Source: Typha latifolia (taxonomy: Eukaryota; Streptophyta; Magnoliopsida; Poales; Typhaceae). From it: a stretch of 64,000 nucleotides of DNA. The translations under genes and the position numbers were made by a program. The notes under the pieces were generated by a model. That model had not been told where the DNA came from. It did no database searches and saw only the letters and a program-made list of their open reading frames with translations. Location: positions 1,116,001 through 1,180,000 of the forward strand of contig CM034113.1 of assembly GCA_019914945.1 (NCBI GenBank), in the 5' to 3' direction. Positions 60,030 to 64,000 of the stretch are shown here, one piece after another. The stretch's first letter is position 1. Each line of letters begins with the position of its first letter.

Positions 60030-61473
60030 AGCACTCAGCATTCAATTGAAGCGTTACACTAAAGCGGCAAAGCATCCTAAGTGGCGTGAAGCAATGAAAT
60101 TTAAATTTGATGCATTATCAGGCCGACGGAACTATTGAATGATACAAGGCAAGACTTGTTGCCAAGGGATATCACCAACAAGAAGGAGTTGATTATTTTG
60201 ACACATTTAGCCCGGTGATTAAACCAGCTACCATTCGCCTTGTGTTATCTATTGCTGTGACTTCTAATTGGTGCATTCAACAAATAGATGTTCAAAATGC
60301 TTTTCTACATGGTAGCCTATTTGAAGAAGTCCATGTGGTGCAACCTCCGAGATTTTCCCATCCTCAGTTTCCTAATCATATATGTCAACTGCAGAAGTCC
60401 CTATATGGTCTTAAACAAGCTCCAATGGCATGGTTCTCATGAGTGAGTGATCGACTTCTAGCACTTGGTTTTATTGCATCTAAAGCAAATAGCTCTTTAT
60501 TTATTCTTCGAAGCAAGACAGTAGTTGTTTATTTCTTAATTTGTGTCGATGACATTATTATTACTGGTTCAGATTCTTCTATGGTTGCTTCCATCATTGA
60601 TTCACTTCGTCAATATTTTGTTGTGAAAGATCTAGGAGATTTAAGCTTCTTCCTTGATCTTGAGGTTCTTCGAACTAGCAATGATCTATTTCTCTCCCAG
60701 CGTAAGTACATCATTGACCTATTACGCAAAAGTCAAATGGATCATACTAAGCCATGCTCTTCTCCTATGCCTTCTAATTGTTCTCTTTTAGCTCATGGAG
60801 GGGAACTCTTCGATAATCCATTTCTATATCACAGTATTGTAGGTGGCCTACAATATTTGTGATTTACAAGACCTGATATAGCATACTCCGCGAATATCGC
60901 TTGTCAATTCTTGCAACATCCATTACTTCCACATTGGCAAGCAATAAAAAGAAACCTTCGATATCTTAAATTCTCTATATCTTTTGGACTGTTTATATCT
61001 CGGCACTCTTTTTATTATTTACAAGCCTTTACAGATGCTGATTGGGCAGGTGATAAAGATGACAGAAAGTCCATTAGTGCCTACTGTATTTATCTGGGAC
61101 ATAACTTGATTTCTTGGAGTTGTAAAAAGCAACAAACTGTTTCTCGTAGTTCCACTAAAGCTGAATATAAAGCACTAGCAAATGCTTCAATGGCTACAAT
61201 CTCTACTGTCTGAATTGGGCTCCACCTACATTGTGGTGTGATGACATTGGAGCAACATATTTATCATCCAATCCTGTATTCCATGCTCGAACAAAGCATA
61301 TTGAGTTAGATTTCCACTTTGTGCTGGAAAAAGTTGCCAAACGCCAATTGATGGTGTACTTCATCTCAGGTAAGGATCAAATTGCAGATGCTTTAACTAA
61401 ACCACTATCAGATTTTCGCTTTGCCTTGCTAAGGTCCAAACTCAACGTTCGATCCCTCCCGTTGAGTTTGTAG
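60030..61473 (+). mobile_element. Decayed Ty1/copia retrotransposon: reverse transcriptase and RNase H remnant
   Basis: Plus-strand remnant beginning near HPKWREAM. After an internal deletion it continues through [36 protein letters not shown] and [13 protein letters not shown], then the YVDD-equivalent LICVDDIIITG (Cys for Tyr), DLGDLSFFL, RPDIAYS, FTDADWAGDKDDRKS, SRSSTKAEY and, after a frameshift near 61213, the C-terminal KHIELDFHFV and DQIADALTKPL motifs. In-frame stops occur at 60440-60442, 60860-60862 and 61211-61213; gag, protease and most of integrase are absent. Non-functional. Sequence at about 61480-61745 after the purine tract GTAGGGGCA may be part of its 3' LTR. Confidence 0.9.
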
Positions 61474-61780
61474 GGGCATAGTGGAGATTATCTACTGTCC
61501 ACAAATCAAGGGAAGTTCAAGTCAAAGGACTTAACTGATCCTAAATAAGTCTTTAATAATTTGAATTGGAAACAAACTCTACCAGCCAAAGCTAATGCTC
61601 AACTAATTATAGTTCGATGGTTCAAACTCTATGCAACAACATCATAACTTATGCTTTGGTTGTTATATTGTACTCTATAAGTATTGATCAAATGTATAGC
61701 GAATGAGGCAATACAAATACATCACTTTTACTGCAGTTTTCTCTTTAGGCTGGAAGCCCAGATGATCGAAGATCAACAAA

Positions 61781-62645
61781 TGGTTTTGGTAACTTTTTTT
61801 GCTCATGTTTAATATCTTGGAGCGCAAATAAACAACCAGCGGTGGCACGTTCAAGCACAGAAGCAGAGTATCGGCCTATGGCTACTAAAATTGCTCAACT
61901 ATATTAGTTGGGCATGCTCTTTAATGAGTTACATATTCCTCTATTTTCTTCTTCTCTGGTGCGACAACATTGTACCTTGGTTTTGGAATCCAATCCTATA
62001 TTTCATGCATGAACAAAACATATACTAATCCTTTCTTTTATAACGAGACTAAAGAATGATGTAATACAGGTAGTAGATCTGCAGTGAAAAGCAATAAGAA
62101 ACGGCTAAAAGTGATACTAACTTGGATCAATAGTGAAGATGCAATTTAGAATGCGATTAACAATGCATCAAAGAGAGATTTTATTCTGTTCTGTCATCTC
62201 AAATCATACCTGAAACTGAAACTATAATTTATCAACTTCTGAGGTATTTGCTGGATTTCCCTGAATACTTTTGTTAAGTTAACTGCAACAATCTGAGAAT
62301 GAATGAGAGGAAAAATAGTTTCTCTAATATTCAACAACAAACTGAGAGCAAGAAAGAAAAACAATCATACATATGAAACTTGTGGATTACCGTTTTATTA
62401 GAGAGAGGATTAAAAATCGTGACATCGTTGACAAGTTTATTTCATCCAAAGATCAAGTGGTAGATATTATTACTGAAGGCCTTGCTGTAACACGTTATCA
62501 ATACTTGAGGAACAAGCTCATGGTGCATTCTTCCCCTATTCTCTTGCACAGGAATGTTAACGTAGAAGATAATCACAGTGGAGAACCCAACTCACCTTAC
62601 GGCATCAAAGGAAAGTCATATGATATCAAAGGAAAGTTATCTTGA
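61781..62645 (+). mobile_element. Second copia RNase H remnant, interrupted by NB-LRR 3' sequence
   Basis: From 61781 to 62033 the plus frame shows SWSANKQ-like text, [13 protein letters not shown], stops, NPIFHA and TKHI. The continuation expected directly after KHI appears only at about 62385 (DYRFIRERIKNRDIVDKFISSKDQ, LRNKLMV). The 350 bp between are block copy D of the NB-LRR 3' region. The sequence after 62560 may be LTR. The element belongs to a different copia lineage from the one at 60.0-61.5 kb and is dead. Confidence 0.75.
62034..62390 (-). repeat. NB-LRR 3' non-coding block, copy D fragment
   Basis: 'taacgagactaaagaatgatgtaata', 'cttggatcaatagtgaagatgcaat', 'caatgcatcaaagagag', 'ctgaaactgaaactataatttatcaac' and 'aactgagagcaagaaagaaaaac' occur in the same order as in copy A (47160-47515) and, in part, copies B and C. 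It lies inside a copia remnant, bounded at about 62033 and 62390. Confidence 0.75.
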
Positions 62646-62849
62646 CAAGGAAACAGTGATCAAATTATAACAGGCAGCACTACACAAAAGGCAAACTCCA
62701 TATATTTATTGATATTCTATTGATCCTTGTGAATCCAAACATAGAAGACAGTTCCAGACTGCTTTCATTTATAATGTTATGATGCATCGGATTTTTGTTC
62801 TCTCTTCATGCTAATAAATGCGTGAAAAATACTCCTAAATTTCAATCTC

Positions 62850-64000
62850 TATCTGAAAAATGGGAAATGCACACTGAAAGGCAAGAGAATATGGTGATAC
62901 CTCATATAGATCAAACAATGTCTATGTCCGGAATGTGAGCAATCGCCGGCCAATCAGGCCCATCGCCCTTGCGGTACCGCTCCTCAAACACAGGGTGGCA
63001 TTTGCGTAGGAATAAACTTTGCAGATCAAGTGGCATTCCCTCCTTGCTAGGTAGTGACTGAAAGTTGGGGCAATACTCTATCAGCAATTTCTTGAGTGAC
63101 TGCAGGTTATTCAACTCATGCAAGGCATGGAAACTCTGGCAACTTGTAATATGTAACTCTTGGAGGGAAGTGAGATATTGAAGCGTCCGCCCATCCATTT
63201 CAGATTCATTAGAGTATTTGATTACTAGTATTTTTACAGAGGCAAAGCCTTGTCTGCTAAGCAACACTTTGAGCAGTAAGGTGTTGTCGACCAAAAGAGT
63301 AGATACAGATGACAAGCCCACCTCTCCCAGCACCCATGTAACCTCATCTGGCCGTGAGCATGGCAGTGGAGCCAGCTTTGGACATCCGTATATTTCCATG
63401 TTATCAAGCAAAGGAAGGGCTTCAAGGCCTGCAAATGATATAAGCTCTGTACAGTGAGTAATAAGTATCTTTTGGAGACGTATCAACTGTTGCAACCCAT
63501 GGGGAAAGGAAATCGTCGTTGTATTGCCGATCCCCATTATCTTCAGTGATTGAAGAGAGGGAAGGCCTCCGAGACACTGTGACAATATGTTGTCAACAAC
63601 AGAACAAAACTCAAGCGTGAGCTTTTCTAGTGAAGAAGGCAGGAGACACACGTCCTCCTTCCCGACTGATGTCACAAAAAGGTTAGAGAACCTAATGTGC
63701 AGGCTTTTGAGTGAAATGAGTTCGCTAATGCCGTCCAGTAGCAAAGGTTTTAGCTCATAAGGGTGGTCAATGATCAACTCTTCCAAGTGCCTTAAATTAT
63801 CATGATGTAGTAGAAACCATTCACCAGTAGACTCCATGTTAGTGCACCCTTTGATGGTCAAGGTTCTAAAAGATGATGACGAAGAGGGGCCGGAAGCGGA
63901 CGACGAGGAATTCAATGTACGTGATGCCGTCAAAAATTTGGGGAGGACAGTCAGCCCGGCTTTCATAATTTTCAGTTCTTGGAGCGTAAGTGGGAGAGGA
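62850..64000 (-). CDS. Second NB-LRR gene, C-terminal LRR part only (runs off the window)
   Basis: The coding part runs from the stop at 62911 to the window edge; the minus frame is still open at 64000, so the Met codon at 63966 is internal. At least 362 codons of LRR are visible (SFRTLTIKGCTNM, LEELIIDHP, SLKSLHIRFSNLF, KLTLEFCSV, SLQSLKIMGI), ending KCHPVFEERYRKGDGPDWP and IPDIDIV. This closely parallels the C-terminal LRRs of the gene at 53739, so it is a tandem relative. Immediately after the stop is a 3' UTR donor GTATCACC (62900-62893), conserved with the donors at 53686 and 49172. Homology to the family's 3' region stops at about 62850, where copia/LTR sequence begins. Whether the gene is intact cannot be judged from this window. 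Confidence 0.88.

Overview
The window is nuclear DNA of a flowering plant, most likely a non-grass monocot. The evidence is intron-rich genes with GT-AG introns from about 80 bp to 3.5 kb, AT-rich intergenic DNA, long CT and AT microsatellites, Ty1/copia and LINE remnants, and plant-specific families (F-box/kelch, DYW-class PPR, CC-NB-LRR, DRP3). A palm would fit the overall style, but that is an impression, not a proof. No bacterial or organellar gene organisation, tRNA, rRNA or CRISPR array was recognised.

Layout. At 0.6-1.9 kb (minus) is a single-exon F-box/kelch gene of the SKIP11/At1g74510 group. From 2.5 to 9.2 kb lies AT-rich intergenic DNA with a LINE RNase H remnant and degenerate transposons. 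At 9.3-22.5 kb (plus) is a complete 20-exon dynamin-related protein 3 gene (829 aa reconstructed, all exon phases consistent). A 296-bp CT tract follows at 23.8-24.1 kb. At 26.2-29.7 kb (plus) is a second F-box/kelch gene, a very close match in structure and length (376 aa) to At1g67480, with a spliced 5' leader. At 31.1-36.3 kb (plus) is a nine-exon nucleoporin NUP54 gene (380 aa). At 38.5-39.7 kb (minus) is a three-exon gene of the At3g27210 family with an uncertain start. At 41.2-43.6 kb (minus) is a two-exon DYW-class PPR gene of about 763 aa.

From about 44.5 kb the character changes to an accessory, repeat-rich region. It holds a decayed CIPK kinase fragment (45.2-45.9 kb), a GC-rich repetitive patch, and an NB-LRR cluster. 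The cluster has one intact intronless CC-NB-LRR gene (53.7-57.4 kb, minus), a second NB-LRR gene running off the right edge (62.9-64.0 kb, minus), a nonsense-bearing LRR fragment (49.2-49.7 kb, minus), a small LRR-end fragment in the opposite orientation (50.7-50.9 kb, plus), and about 2.1-2.4 kb repeated blocks that are the spliced 3' non-coding regions of this gene family. Decayed copia elements (60.0-62.7 kb) lie immediately beside the right-hand NB-LRR gene.

The housekeeping genes on the left serve separate functions (ubiquitin-ligase substrate choice, mitochondrial/peroxisomal fission, nuclear pore, organelle RNA editing) and show no operon-like relation. No new biological system is claimed. 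The most informative novelties are the duplicated NB-LRR 3' regions, in which a splice acceptor is lost in the pseudogenic copies, the transposon insertion with its empty site preserved in a paralogous copy, the copia remnant interrupted by NB-LRR 3' sequence, the CIPK pseudogene, and the non-canonical end of the DYW domain.
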